Made by a program: the position numbers and the translations under genes
Source: Acidobacteriota bacterium
GTDB lineage: Bacteria; Acidobacteriota; Vicinamibacteria; Vicinamibacterales; 2-12-FULL-66-21
Assembly (NCBI GenBank): GCA_003222675.1
Contig: QHWT01000081.1
Coordinates: 1-47,584, forward strand
Length of the DNA: 47,584 bases
Reading direction: 5' to 3'
Shown here: in pieces, positions 7,321 to 15,889 of the stretch
Layout of the letters: every line of letters starts with the position of its first letter
Numbering within the stretch: position 1 is the first letter of the stretch
Notes under the pieces: model-generated
Databases searched by the model: none
Told to the model about the DNA's origin: nothing
The model's input: the letters and a program-made list of their open reading frames with translations, nothing else

Positions 7321-10230
7321 TCAGATTGGGCGCGTTGCGCGTTGCGCCGAACCAGACGCGACATAGCAGCCGACCAGGCCTGCGGCCACGATCGCACCGA
7401 CGAAGACCAGCCCTGTCGGGCCGCGCCACGACGAGAAATCGGTTGTCAACGGCGCGCGCAGGAGAATGAAATGCGCGGTGAGCGCCGCAATCGTCGCAAG
7501 CAGTCCGATCCAGGCCACGACCGCGACAAAGATCGTGACGATCACGATGCCGGACGCGACGTCCAGCATCGGCGTGTCGCCCGGGAACATGCCGTTCAGG
7601 ACGACGGGCGCGTAGCAAGCGATTGCGGCAAGCGCCGCGGCCGATGATTGCTTCAGAAGAATCCGGAACGCGACATAGCCCGCCATCCCGAGCATGCCCG
7701 ACGTGATGGCGACCTGCGTGCGATCGAGAATTCGCGCGAGCGAGTGATGCAGCGCCATGAGTACCGTCGGATCGTATGCCAGCGGAATCGGTTGCGGCCG
7801 GCCGGCGAGGAGCGGCACGACGTTGTGCAGAGCGTACGCGAGCGTCATGGCAAGTCCTGCAGCAATCCCAATCACGACGTCGCGGCCGACGTGAGGATCG
7901 CGCCAGCCGCCGGCGAGCAGGCGCGTCCATCCGATCAAGCTGGAAGGAGAAAACCGTCGGACATAAGGTTCGAGGCCGAGATACGTAACCCAGAGCAGCC
8001 CGGCATTGAAGAGTCCCTGGCCGATCGCGCCGAAGAAGCGATTGACCTCTTCGCTGAAGACGCTGACGTGACGATCGCTCAACAGCCATGCGGCCATGAG
8101 GATGAAGAACACCGCCGTCGCCGCGCGGAACGCGCCGCGCCGGTCGCCGCGTCCGAGGCGCAAGTTCCTCCGTGCGAGCAACGCGCCGCACAACATCAGC
8201 CCTGGCATGATAAGTGACGACAGCAGCCCTGTCGTGCGCTCAAGCCACGAGCGTGGCCCCGGGGACGCCGTGCGAGCTGATCGGGTCCACGGTCCCGTGA
8301 TGCCGAAGAAGACGGGTTTTCCCGAATACCCCGCTGCTTCGACTCGAACTGTGAGGTCGGGACGCTCGGGAAGATGTCCTTCCCACGCGACGCGTTCGTC
8401 CGCGTAGACCGACGGCACCCACCGTGGCGTCACGGGTGTGAACGCGTCCATTGAAAGTCCCGCGGTGTCGAACAGCGTGGACCAGTTCGCATGTACGATC
8501 CGCCGGTCGGATTGAATCGGCTCAGGGACGGCGATCATCTCGCTCAGCCGTCCGTTCGCGTCGACGACGATGAGCGCCATGCCGCTGGTGGTCAGCGGCG
8601 GATTGACGGCTTCGACGCGGTTCTCGTCTCCGTACGGAATCAGCGGCCGCGGGCTCGTCCGATACCACAGCACCTCAGTCGCCGGACGCGGCGTGGCCAG
8701 CGCCTTCCACCGATCGCGCGACGTATTCGTCGCCGCGATGTACTGCACCCAATCGAGCGAGGTCGTCAGCCCCGCGGCCGAGTACATGGATTGATCGCCG
8801 TACCCGAGCTTCTGCGCAATCTCCTGCGCGCGATCGATCAAAGCGGCGGGCGGCTTTGGCAGTGGTACCCGGTTGATGAGCAGCACGCGTTGAGAGATTG
8901 CGAGCAAGGCGATCGACGCGAGGACAATCCACGCAATCGCCGCGGCGGTGGTCGTCCTTGACAGCGCTTCCGTGCTCGACGCGGCGGCCGCGACCATCTC
9001 CGGCGACGGCGTCTCGCCGGCAGCGAGCGCCGCGGCGATCGGATCGCCGCCCGGCAACGCCGCCGTGACCGCGAGCGCTGACCGAGGTCGCCGGGCCGGA
9101 TCGGGTTCCAGGCAGCGAAAGATGATGTTTTCGATTGCAGCATCGAGATCCTGAACGATCGCGGTCGGCGGCGTGATCCCCGCCTGTTCACGCTTGGCGA
9201 TCAACTCCGCGAGGTTCCTGCCTTCGAGCGCCCGCTGGCCCGTGAACAGTTCGTAGAGAACCAGTCCCAGCGAATAGATGTCGCTGCGCGGCGTGACCTC
9301 TGCGCCCGACAACTGCTCTGGCGCCATGTACGCGGGCGTACCCGCGCGCAGGATCTCTCCGGCAGCGCCCGCGAGGCCAAAGTCGGTGATCCGGATTCGG
9401 CCGTTCGCGTCGACCATGATGTTGGCGGGCTTCAAATCGCGATGCACGACGCCGCGGTCGTGCGCGGCGGACAACCCGGCGCAGATCTGCCGAGAGAGCT
9501 CGATCGCGCGGTCCTGCGGAAAGCGGCCGATGCGGCGGAGGAGGATCGCGAGATCCTCCCCGTCGACATACTCCATCGAGAGAAACGTGTGTCCCTCGAA
9601 TTCGCCCACGTCGTACACGCGGCAGACGTTCGGATGCGAGACCTGCCGGGCCATGCGCACTTCCGCATGCAGCTGCGTCAGGCGGGCCGGATCGTGGTCG
9701 ACGTCTTCGGGCAGGAACTTCAAGGCGACGGGTTGTCCGAGCCGCAGATCGTCGGCGCGATACACCTCGCCCATGCCCCCGCGCCCGAGGCGGCCGACGA
9801 TGCGGTAGCGGCCGTCGAGCAGCGCGCCTGGCTGGAAGCGGCCATGATCGATCGCGCCGGTGCTGGTAAGCCAACTCGTGCTGCTGGAGCTGCCAGGCCT
9901 GCTCTGGAGTGCGATGTGTGATGCCGCTGCCGCGCTTGGGGCCCTCTCGCCCGATATCCTCTGGCTTCCTGCTTCTGCGGACCCAGACGCACCGGCGGAC
10001 TCGCCGTAGCCTTGTCCGCCTTCGCGCGGAGCGCTACTGCGAGACCTCGACGAAGCTTGACCGGAGTCGGGGCGGAGGCCGTTAGACGGGGGCGCGGCCA
10101 GCCGCGTCAAATCCGCGTCAACGTCCGCTAAACGGGTTATGTCGGCGTGCCAGGGGAGCGGCGTGTTGCACGAGGGGCACGTGGCGATCGTGTCGTCGAC
10201 GGGCAAGCCGCATGACGGACAGCGAGGCAC
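7321..10230 (-). CDS. Membrane Ser/Thr protein kinase with N-terminal zinc ribbon (paralogue A)
   Basis: Hanks-type kinase of 969 residues, first gene of the tandem pair. Zinc-ribbon cysteines are at residues 4, 7, 18 and 21 (CPSC twice). A Ser/Gly-rich linker of about 100 residues follows, longer than in its neighbour. The kinase domain runs from about residue 140 to 395, with GRGGMGEVY, VALKFL (Lys near 171), HRDLKPANIM, DFGLAG and GTPAYMAPEQL, so all catalytic residues are present. One membrane segment, an extracytoplasmic domain, and a multi-pass C-terminal region with the motif LGLEPYVRRFSPSSLIGW (matched by LALEPYVRRFWPTTLVSW in the neighbour) complete it. The start is the GTG at 10230. 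Kinase cores are nearly identical in the two genes while the extracytoplasmic parts diverge, suggesting duplication followed by change in sensing. Substrates unknown. Confidence 0.93.
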   Translation of the reverse strand: MPRCPSCGLPVDDTIATCPSCNTPLPWHADITRLADVDADLTRLAAPPSNGLRPDSGQASSRSRSSAPREGGQGYGESAGASGSAEAGSQRISGERAPSAAAASHIALQSRPGSSSSTSWLTSTGAIDHGRFQPGALLDGRYRIVGRLGRGGMGEVYRADDLRLGQPVALKFLPEDVDHDPARLTQLHAEVRMARQVSHPNVCRVYDVGEFEGHTFLSMEYVDGEDLAILLRRIGRFPQDRAIELSRQICAGLSAAHDRGVVHRDLKPANIMVDANGRIRITDFGLAGAAGEILRAGTPAYMAPEQLSGAEVTPRSDIYSLGLVLYELFTGQRALEGRNLAELIAKREQAGITPPTAIVQDLDAAIENIIFRCLEPDPARRPRSALAVTAALPGGDPIAAALAAGETPSPEMVAAAASSTEALSRTTTAAAIAWIVLASIALLAISQRVLLINRVPLPKPPAALIDRAQEIAQKLGYGDQSMYSAAGLTTSLDWVQYIAATNTSRDRWKALATPRPATEVLWYRTSPRPLIPYGDENRVEAVNPPLTTSGMALIVVDANGRLSEMIAVPEPIQSDRRIVHANWSTLFDTAGLSMDAFTPVTPRWVPSVYADERVAWEGHLPERPDLTVRVEAAGYSGKPVFFGITGPWTRSARTASPGPRSWLERTTGLLSSLIMPGLMLCGALLARRNLRLGRGDRRGAFRAATAVFFILMAAWLLSDRHVSVFSEEVNRFFGAIGQGLFNAGLLWVTYLGLEPYVRRFSPSSLIGWTRLLAGGWRDPHVGRDVVIGIAAGLAMTLAYALHNVVPLLAGRPQPIPLAYDPTVLMALHHSLARILDRTQVAITSGMLGMAGYVAFRILLKQSSAAALAAIACYAPVVLNGMFPGDTPMLDVASGIVIVTIFVAVVAWIGLLATIAALTAHFILLRAPLTTDFSSWRGPTGLVFVGAIVAAGLVGCYVASGSAQRATRPI

Positions 10231-10345
10231 GTCGGGATTCTAACAGCTGCACCCGAAGCGGCCCGATTCGCACCTCGCGTCGCGCATCCTTTAATGTAGT
10301 CCGTTCCTCGCAAGTCTTTGATATACTGACGCGCCAGCGCCCTGC

Positions 10346-10828
10346 ATGCTCTTGGTGGACACAGTCCAGATCCCCAACCGGTCGTTGTTTCGGCAACCTG
10401 AAATCTGCGAGATCGCGCAGGTGCAGCCGTACGTGCTGCGCTCGTGGGAAGCGGAGTTCCCCGATCTGGGCGTGGCGAAAACCGCAGGCGGCCCACGGGT
10501 CTATCGCCGCGCCGACCTCGAGCGGGTGCTCCGGATCAAGCATCTGTTGTTCGTCGAGGGGTTGACGCTTGCTGGCGCGCGGCGCAAGCTGGCGGACGAG
10601 CAGCTCACGCCGAACGCGGACCCGACGCCGCTCGACGATCTGCTGACGACCGACGCGCGCGAGCGGATCCGGCACGTGCAGCACTCGCTGCGCGAGCTGG
10701 CGTCGATGCTCGCGAAGCAGCCGGGCGCGACGAACGGGCACGGTGAGTTCGAACTGGCCGCGCCGTCGCCAGCGAAGAAGCGATCGCCGGCGCCCAAGAA
10801 GAGCGCGGGCAAGACCAAGAAACGGTAG
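10346..10828 (+). CDS. MerR-family transcriptional regulator
   Basis: Winged-helix DNA-binding protein of 160 residues. The MerR-type N-terminal domain is seen in FRQPEICEIAQVQPYVLRSW, then a recognition and wing region with the family signature GGPRVYRRADLERVLRIKHL. A helical linker and a low-complexity, Lys/Pro-rich basic tail (PAKKRSPAPKKSAGKTKKR) follow; no cysteine-based metal site is visible, so it is not a metal sensor of the MerR/CueR kind. A possible -10 box, TATACT at 10322-10327, lies about 19 nt before the ATG, but the -35 match is weak and no Shine-Dalgarno is evident. It is divergent from the kinase pair and upstream of tRNA-Pro. Effector and targets are unknown. Confidence 0.85.
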   Translation: MLLVDTVQIPNRSLFRQPEICEIAQVQPYVLRSWEAEFPDLGVAKTAGGPRVYRRADLERVLRIKHLLFVEGLTLAGARRKLADEQLTPNADPTPLDDLLTTDARERIRHVQHSLRELASMLAKQPGATNGHGEFELAAPSPAKKRSPAPKKSAGKTKKR

Positions 10829-10862
10829 GCCGGCCCAGACCGGCTGTTTCGCGAGCAATCAT

Positions 10863-10919
10863 GTAGGCTGGGTCTTGAGACCCGGCGATCACATACGGCG
10901 GGTCTGACGACCCGGCGTC
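10863..10919. repeat. Dispersed palindromic repeat, copies 2 and 3
   Basis: Copy 2 (10863-10887) matches the 25-bp element at 4550-4574 except for one base (GGCTGG for GGCCGG). Copy 3 (10894-10919) is a diverged form, CGGGTCTGACGACCCGG, again a hairpin. They lie head to tail between the MerR-like gene and tRNA-Pro, about 10 bp before the tRNA. Confidence 0.75.
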
Positions 10920-10929
10920 GTATCCGATA

Positions 10930-11003
10930 CGGGATGTAGCGCAGCCTGGTAGCGCACCTGACTGGGGGTCAGGGGGTCCCGGGTTCGAATCCCGGCATCC
11001 CGA
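10930..11003 (+). tRNA. tRNA-Pro (anticodon GGG)
   Basis: A complete 74-nt cloverleaf. The acceptor stem CGGGATG pairs with CATCCCG (10996-11002), with discriminator A at 11003. The anticodon arm is CCTGA-CTGGGGG-TCAGG, giving anticodon GGG at loop positions 34-36, which reads CCC. The T arm contains GGTTCGAATCC. The 3' CCA is not encoded (TCA follows), so it must be added by the CCA-adding enzyme. Confidence 0.97.
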
Positions 11004-11254
11004 TCAAAATCTCTAGGGTTTTTGAAATTTCCGACAAGCTACGGGGCGGAGGCGTACCGTCGGCTGACAATTGGCTGACAATCGGTACCGTCGGGAGGCA
11101 GTTTTCCTCGTTCGGCAACGATGCTCCTGCGGCCGAGCAAATCCAGTTCATTCAAGGCGCCCGCAGGCGCGAGGAACTCCGGATTGGCGCTCTCCGCGAG
11201 CCAACCTATCGCACTCATGGAAATCGCGGATCGCTCCAGCTGCCGGTCTGTCGG
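11004..11254. other. Unassigned spacer after tRNA-Pro
   Basis: No convincing gene is seen. A short direct repeat, GGCTGACAATTGGCTGACAATCGG (11061-11084 region), is flanked by two copies of TACCGTCGG. Such sequence beside a tRNA 3' end could be a decayed integration site, but no integrase, no duplicated tRNA end and no element are visible within the window. Confidence 0.4.
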
Positions 11255-11306
11255 TTGACATTGGCGGTGGTGAAGTGTTACAGATCGTCACGTGACAGAT
11301 CGTAAC
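11255..11306 (+). promoter_or_regulatory. Promoter and probable BlaI operator, overlapping the blaI start
   Basis: A consensus -35, TTGACA (11255-11260), is followed after 17 nt by a weak -10 (TTACAG, 11278-11283). Over the -10 and the GTG start lies a 30-bp imperfect dyad (11277-11306), GTTAC at one end and GTAAC at the other, with TCACGTGA at its centre and two direct copies of ACAGATCGT. BlaI/MecI repressors bind dyads with TACA/TGTA-like half-sites, so autorepression is expected. Transcription would begin near 11290, making the message leaderless or nearly so. Confidence 0.6.
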
Positions 11307-11675
11307 AGTCAGCGTCGTCCCTTAACCGAGCTTCAGCAGGCCATCCTCGACCTGATCTGGTCGCGGCGTTCGGCGACCGCTGAGCAGGTGCGCTCGGGAT
11401 TAGCTGTCAGGTTTCCGCTCAGCGACTCAAGCGTCCGGACGCTCTTGCGGCGTCTCGAGGCGCGCGGCTATTTGACCCACCACCTGGACGGAAAGATCTT
11501 CGTCTACGAAGCCGCGCTGCCGCCGCAGAGCGTCGCTGCCGGCGTCATTCGACAGATCATCAAGCGATTCTGGTCCGGATCCGCTGAGCGGTTCCTGCTC
11601 GGGATGGTCGACGAGAAGGTGCTGTCGTTGGAAGAGATTCGAAAGCTTGCGCGGAGTGTCAAGAAGAGGCGGTAA
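11292..11675 (+). CDS. BlaI/MecI/CopY-family repressor
   Basis: Winged-helix repressor of 127 residues. The N-terminal domain shows the family pattern LTELQQAILDLIWSR, a helix-turn-helix around TAEQVRSGLA...DSSVRTLLRRLEARGYLTH, and wing residues GKIFVYEA. The C-terminal dimerisation helices (VIRQIIKRFWSGSAERFLLG) end in KLARSVKKRR. In the family, a membrane M56 peptidase triggers cleavage of the repressor; that partner gene starts 3 bp downstream. The GTG start at 11292 has no Shine-Dalgarno and lies inside the proposed operator at or within a few bases of the predicted transcription start. Acidobacteria carry many such pairs not tied to beta-lactams, so a resistance role should not be assumed. 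Confidence 0.93.
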   Translation: MTDRNSQRRPLTELQQAILDLIWSRRSATAEQVRSGLAVRFPLSDSSVRTLLRRLEARGYLTHHLDGKIFVYEAALPPQSVAAGVIRQIIKRFWSGSAERFLLGMVDEKVLSLEEIRKLARSVKKRR

Positions 11676-11678
11676 GCC

Positions 11679-12014
11679 ATGTGGACCGAAGCTGCTCGGG
11701 CCTTGTGGAGCATCCTCGCGGAAGCGTCGCTGCGCGCCACTATTGCCGCCGCGCTGGCCGCGGTGATCCTGTTCGTGACGCGTACACGCGCCGCGGCGGT
11801 GCGCCACGCGGTGTGGGCGTCTGTCACCGCCGCCATGCTAGCGATGCCGCTTCTGCCGCGCGCCGTGCCGGCGGTTCCCGTGGCGGCATTGCCGCCGATG
11901 GAACTGTGGGCCGCGGCGCTCTCTACCCCTGATCCCCGCGAGAAACTGCCCGGCGCGGCCGTTCGGCCGCGCGCCGGCTGCACGGGCGGTTTCCACTCGA
12001 TCGAGGTGGCCTGT
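11679..12014 (+). CDS. BlaR1-type M56 peptidase, 5' part before a frameshift
   Basis: The first part of the membrane protease partner of the BlaI-like repressor. Translation from the ATG at 11679 gives two hydrophobic segments, around SLRATIAAALAAVILFV and VWASVTAAMLAMPLLP, separated by the short RTRAAAVRHAVWA stretch typical of BlaR1/MecR1 N-termini. After about residue 85 (near 11935) the frame loses resemblance to the family and runs out of frame to a stop at 12221, while the next reading frame continues the protein. A one-base gain (or two-base loss) near 11930-11990 would explain this. It is either a sequencing or assembly error or a real mutation. Confidence 0.7.
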
Positions 12015-12024
12015 CGCGGCTGCG

Positions 12025-14055
12025 TTGGTCTACTTCGCAGGGTTGTTCGCGTCACTGGTCTATGTGTCGGCCGGTTGGCTCGCGATGACGACAATCGTGC
12101 GGCGCTCTCGGCGCGTGATTTTGCCGGACGGCAGCGGGGCGTACGTGTCCCCGCTCATCGCCGCACCGCTGACGGCCGGCGTGTTCAAGCCCTGCGTCAT
12201 CCTGCCTTCCGCGTGGCGTGACTGGCCCGAGGAAACGCTCGTCGCGGTTCTCACGCACGAGCGTACCCATATGCGCAGGCGGGATCCGCTCGTCGCGTTG
12301 TTCGCGCGACTGAATCGCTGCGTCTTCTGGTTCCATCCGTTGGCGTGGTGGCTCTATTCGAGACTCGCGGCGTCGGCAGAGTACGTGTGCGACGAGGCCG
12401 CGGCGCGCGTTTGTCCACCGGTCGTGTATGCACGGGCGCTCGTCGAGATCGCCGACGACGTGCGCCGCAATGGCGGCAGGCTCGCATGGCAGGGGATTGC
12501 CGTCGGCGGCAACGGTCGGCTGAAGGCGCGCATCGATCGCATCCTCAGCGAACCGCCGTGGACTTCTATGTCGCGCGGCAAGAAGGTGCTCGTGGCTGGC
12601 GCGTGCCTCGCCGCCATCGGCGTCGCCGTCGCCTGCCGTCCGGCGACGAAGCCACCCGAACTCCGGCCCAATCCCACCGTTGCCCAGCGGGAGGCGGACC
12701 AGAAAGCGCGCGCCGAGCGCATGCGGGCGGCGCAAAAGATGACGCCTGAACAGGTCGTGCAGCTCGAGGCTGCGGTTGCCCGCAACCCGGAGGATCTGGG
12801 GTCGCGCGAGAAGCTGCTCCTTTATTACGGCTACCGCGAGCGGAAGCTGGATGCGGGCGAGATGGCTGCCCGGCGGGAACACGTGCTCTGGACGATCGAT
12901 CACCACCCCGAGAGTGAGCTCGCGGGTTCCTGGGGCATGCGGCTGTTTACGACGAACAAGGATCCGAATCCGGATCCCGACGGTTATGCACAGGCGAAGC
13001 AGCTCTGGCTCGCACAGATCGGACGAGACCACCCGCCGGTCCACGTCTTTGTGAATGCTGCGCACTTCTTCGAGACGGCCGACAAGCCCCTCGCGGAAGC
13101 GAACTGGCTGAAGGCGGCGGAGCGCGAGCCGGGGAAGTGGTCGCCGGAGCTCGGTCGCCTCTACGCCTTTACGTTGATGGGATCGAATGCCTCGATGCCG
13201 CTGAACGTGCTGCGAAACGTCAGCATGACGGACGCGCACAGCCCCTATGCGCAACAGGTGCGGCAGAAACTCGACTCGTCATCCGATGTCAAGCTTCTCA
13301 CCTCCGCCGGCCAATACCTGCTCTTCGCGAGACAGTTCAACACGATGGGTGAGACAGCAAGCTCGATCGATTTCGACGTCCAGAGGCTCGGGATCAAGTA
13401 CCTGCAACGGGCGCTCGAGCTCGATCCGAATGCGGTCGTCCCCGCAGCCTTGCTCTACGGACAGCGGGTGCTCCAGCAGAATCACCGATTATTGTCGCCG
13501 CTGAACGGGCTTGCTCCAGACGCGCGTGTCCGCGCGATCGCCGCGCTTCCAGAGCAGGATCGACTGAACGTGCTGGCCGGACTGATTGCCGGCGCCTATT
13601 ACGAAGGCGAGAGCCAGGACTACTACAAGAAGGACAAGGCCGCGGCGAAGGCCGCATGGGAACGGTTGAAGATCCACGCGGAAGATGCCCTCACGATCGG
13701 TCCCCGGAATCCGGGTCATCCGGCGGCAGGAGAGGCGATGTTCAACGCGCACATCTTCCTGGGCACGATCGCGCTGTGGGATGGCGACGTCCGCACGGCC
13801 CTTCAGCACCTCCGCGCTGCGCCGGATGTGCCTGCATCCGATGGTGTCAAGTACGCCGGTGGGATTGCGAGCTCGCGGCTGGCCCGGTATTTGTTGAAGG
13901 CCGGCGAGCATCAGGCCGTGGCGGAGTACTACGACCGGATGGCGACGGTGAACCTGCTGGAGAGCGCTTCTTTGAAAGAAGCGGCACAGGCGATTCGGGC
14001 GGGTAGAATGCCCGCCTGGTACCAGTGGGCAACCACACGAGAAGCCGCACGCTGA
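12025..14055 (+). CDS. M56 peptidase domain with TPR-like C-terminal region (3' part after the frameshift)
   Basis: Continues the interrupted M56 gene. The zinc motif HExxH is in VLTHERTHMRRRDPLVA, and the family's second conserved block is RLAASAEYVCDEAAARV. A membrane segment (VLVAGACLAAIGVAVAC) follows the catalytic part. The remaining 450 residues are not a penicillin-binding sensor as in BlaR1; they are helical, with repeats of TPR character such as LGIKYLQRALELDPNAVVPAALL. In BlaR1/MecR1 the outer domain binds the inducer, so here a protein- or peptide-binding sensor is plausible but unproven. The likely full gene is 11679-14055, about 790 residues once the frame is restored. The listed start is only the beginning of the open frame; the coding sequence probably begins further upstream. 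Confidence 0.8.
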   Translation: MVYFAGLFASLVYVSAGWLAMTTIVRRSRRVILPDGSGAYVSPLIAAPLTAGVFKPCVILPSAWRDWPEETLVAVLTHERTHMRRRDPLVALFARLNRCVFWFHPLAWWLYSRLAASAEYVCDEAAARVCPPVVYARALVEIADDVRRNGGRLAWQGIAVGGNGRLKARIDRILSEPPWTSMSRGKKVLVAGACLAAIGVAVACRPATKPPELRPNPTVAQREADQKARAERMRAAQKMTPEQVVQLEAAVARNPEDLGSREKLLLYYGYRERKLDAGEMAARREHVLWTIDHHPESELAGSWGMRLFTTNKDPNPDPDGYAQAKQLWLAQIGRDHPPVHVFVNAAHFFETADKPLAEANWLKAAEREPGKWSPELGRLYAFTLMGSNASMPLNVLRNVSMTDAHSPYAQQVRQKLDSSSDVKLLTSAGQYLLFARQFNTMGETASSIDFDVQRLGIKYLQRALELDPNAVVPAALLYGQRVLQQNHRLLSPLNGLAPDARVRAIAALPEQDRLNVLAGLIAGAYYEGESQDYYKKDKAAAKAAWERLKIHAEDALTIGPRNPGHPAAGEAMFNAHIFLGTIALWDGDVRTALQHLRAAPDVPASDGVKYAGGIASSRLARYLLKAGEHQAVAEYYDRMATVNLLESASLKEAAQAIRAGRMPAWYQWATTREAAR

Positions 14056-14260
14056 TGTTCGTGGCCGCCGATCGCACGAGAACAACAACAGCGCCGCTAT
14101 GCTGGCTGCTCGTTTCGGTTCCTAAACACTGCGGCGTTAATAGGCGAACAACGTGCGCGATCTCGATCGGCCGGGACAAACGACACTCGCAGCGGCGACA
14201 TCCAGTCATCTGGGTCAGCGCGACGTTGAGTATCTTTACTACGCGGTAATAGGATGGGCC

Positions 14261-15889
14261 ATGCCGGACGTACGGCTCGCTGTCCGCGCCCTCCTTTGCA
14301 CGCCTCTCGTTTCTGCTCTCGCGGTGCTCTCGCTTGCACTCGGTATCGGTGCCAATACGGCCGTCTTTTCCCTCGTCAACACTGTGCTGCTGCGCACGCT
14401 TCCGGTGAGGAATCCCGAGCGGCTGGTCACCGTTTCATCCAATTTCGCGCTCGCACATGGCTACCGCAACGGTATTGGTTGGAATTACGACATGTGGCGT
14501 CGCTTCGAACAGGAGCGCTCGGCGTTCGAGGACGCCTTCGCATGGACGTGGGCGACGTTCAACCTCTCACCCGGTGGACCGGTCGAGCCGGTGCGGGGAA
14601 TGATTGCGAGCGGTTCCTTCTTTTCCACTCTTGGTGTTCCCGCCGTCATCGGCCGGACCTTCACGCCCGCCGACGATGTGCGGGGTGGCGGTCCAGACGG
14701 ACCTGTGGCGGTGATCAGCTACGCGCTGTGGCAGCGACGGTTCGGCGGCGATGTCACTGTCATCGGTCGTCGTCTGGAACTCGACCGCGTGCCATTCACG
14801 ATCGTGGGCGTAACGCCCCCGGAATTCTCTGGCATTGAAGTTGGCGAATCGCTCGATCTCGTCGTCCCCTTGGGCACAGATCAACTCCTGAAAGGTACGC
14901 GCACGCTGCTGGATAATCCGCGTGCGCTGCTGCTGACGATCATGCTTCGCCTGCAGGCTGAGCAATCCCTCGAATCGGCAACAGCAGCCATCGGCGCGAT
15001 GCAGCCACGGATTCTCGATCTAGGCCGATCGCAACTGCCGAAGTTCGCTCAAGAGGCTTTCGTCCTTGTGCCGGCGGCGACCGGCTCGACGGACAAATCC
15101 CAGCTCCGGCAACGCTACGAGCAGCCGCTCTTGGTGGTTGCTGCCGTGACGGCGCTCGTTCTGCTGATCGCCTGTGTGAATATCGCCAACCTGGAGCTGG
15201 CGCGTGCAGCGGCCCGGCGACACGAGTTCAGCGTCCGTCTGGCGCTCGGCGCGCCTCGCGCTCGGCTGGCATGGCAACTGTTCCTCGAAAGCCTGATCAT
15301 CGCGGGTGTGGGCGCCGTCCTCGGCTTGCAATTCGCGAAGTGGAGCAGCCGGTTGCTCGTGTCGCAACTATCGACCTCCGGCGATCCGGTGTTCTTGAAT
15401 CTGCCGATCGACTGGCGTGTCCTGGGATTCACGGCAACCGTCGCTACCGCCACCGCCTTGCTCTTCGGCACGGTCCCAGCCTTTCGCGCGTCGCGGGTTT
15501 CCCCGTTCGATGCGATGAAGGCGCAGGGACGAGGTGCACCAGGGCTGCAGCGCGGAACCATGTCGAGCAGCCTTGTCGCCGTGCAGGTGGCGTTTTCGCT
15601 CGTCGTGGTCTGCGCCGCCGCGCTCTTCCTCGAAACGTTTCAGCGCCTCGAGAGCAAACCGATCGGATTTGACGCGGACAGGATCCTCGTGGTGACCGTC
15701 GACACGTCTCGTGCGAGCGTCGCGCCCAAGGATCGGGATTGGTTCTCCCGCCGCCTCGTGAGCGCGGTCGCTGCTGTTCCAGGTGTATCGCAGGCGGCTG
15801 CCTCGATGGCCACACCTGGCCTGGGCGGTGCGCCAATCTTCTCACGGACGCGCGCGGCAGGGCCGTGGACGTCGGACGTCGCATCATGA
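14261..15889 (+). CDS. ADOP-type ABC transporter permease (MacB/FtsX fold), 5' part
   Basis: N-terminal two-thirds of a large permease of the type common in Acidobacteriota. The start MPDVRLAVRALLCTPLVSAL and the following LALGIGANTAVFSLVNTVLLRTLP are the classic opening of the MacB-like periplasmic core plus FtsX membrane domains. After the periplasmic domain, membrane helices appear around ALVLLIACVNIANLELARAA, with the signature EFSVRLALGAPRARLAWQLF. I choose the ATG at 14261; a longer frame reaches 14153 but adds nothing family-like. The frame is lost near 15835 and closes at 15889, while family sequence continues in another frame. No ATP-binding subunit is encoded nearby, as the name orphan permease implies. 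Substrate unknown. Confidence 0.85.
   Translation: MPDVRLAVRALLCTPLVSALAVLSLALGIGANTAVFSLVNTVLLRTLPVRNPERLVTVSSNFALAHGYRNGIGWNYDMWRRFEQERSAFEDAFAWTWATFNLSPGGPVEPVRGMIASGSFFSTLGVPAVIGRTFTPADDVRGGGPDGPVAVISYALWQRRFGGDVTVIGRRLELDRVPFTIVGVTPPEFSGIEVGESLDLVVPLGTDQLLKGTRTLLDNPRALLLTIMLRLQAEQSLESATAAIGAMQPRILDLGRSQLPKFAQEAFVLVPAATGSTDKSQLRQRYEQPLLVVAAVTALVLLIACVNIANLELARAAARRHEFSVRLALGAPRARLAWQLFLESLIIAGVGAVLGLQFAKWSSRLLVSQLSTSGDPVFLNLPIDWRVLGFTATVATATALLFGTVPAFRASRVSPFDAMKAQGRGAPGLQRGTMSSSLVAVQVAFSLVVVCAAALFLETFQRLESKPIGFDADRILVVTVDTSRASVAPKDRDWFSRRLVSAVAAVPGVSQAAASMATPGLGGAPIFSRTRAAGPWTSDVAS

Noticed and set aside
10969-11151. Integrase C-terminus beside tRNA-Pro
   Set aside because: The frame runs through the tRNA itself, has no catalytic motif, and no duplicated tRNA end or element was found.
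11292-14055. Beta-lactam resistance regulator pair
   Set aside because: The repressor and M56 protease are present, but no penicillin-binding sensor or beta-lactamase gene is; such pairs are common outside resistance.
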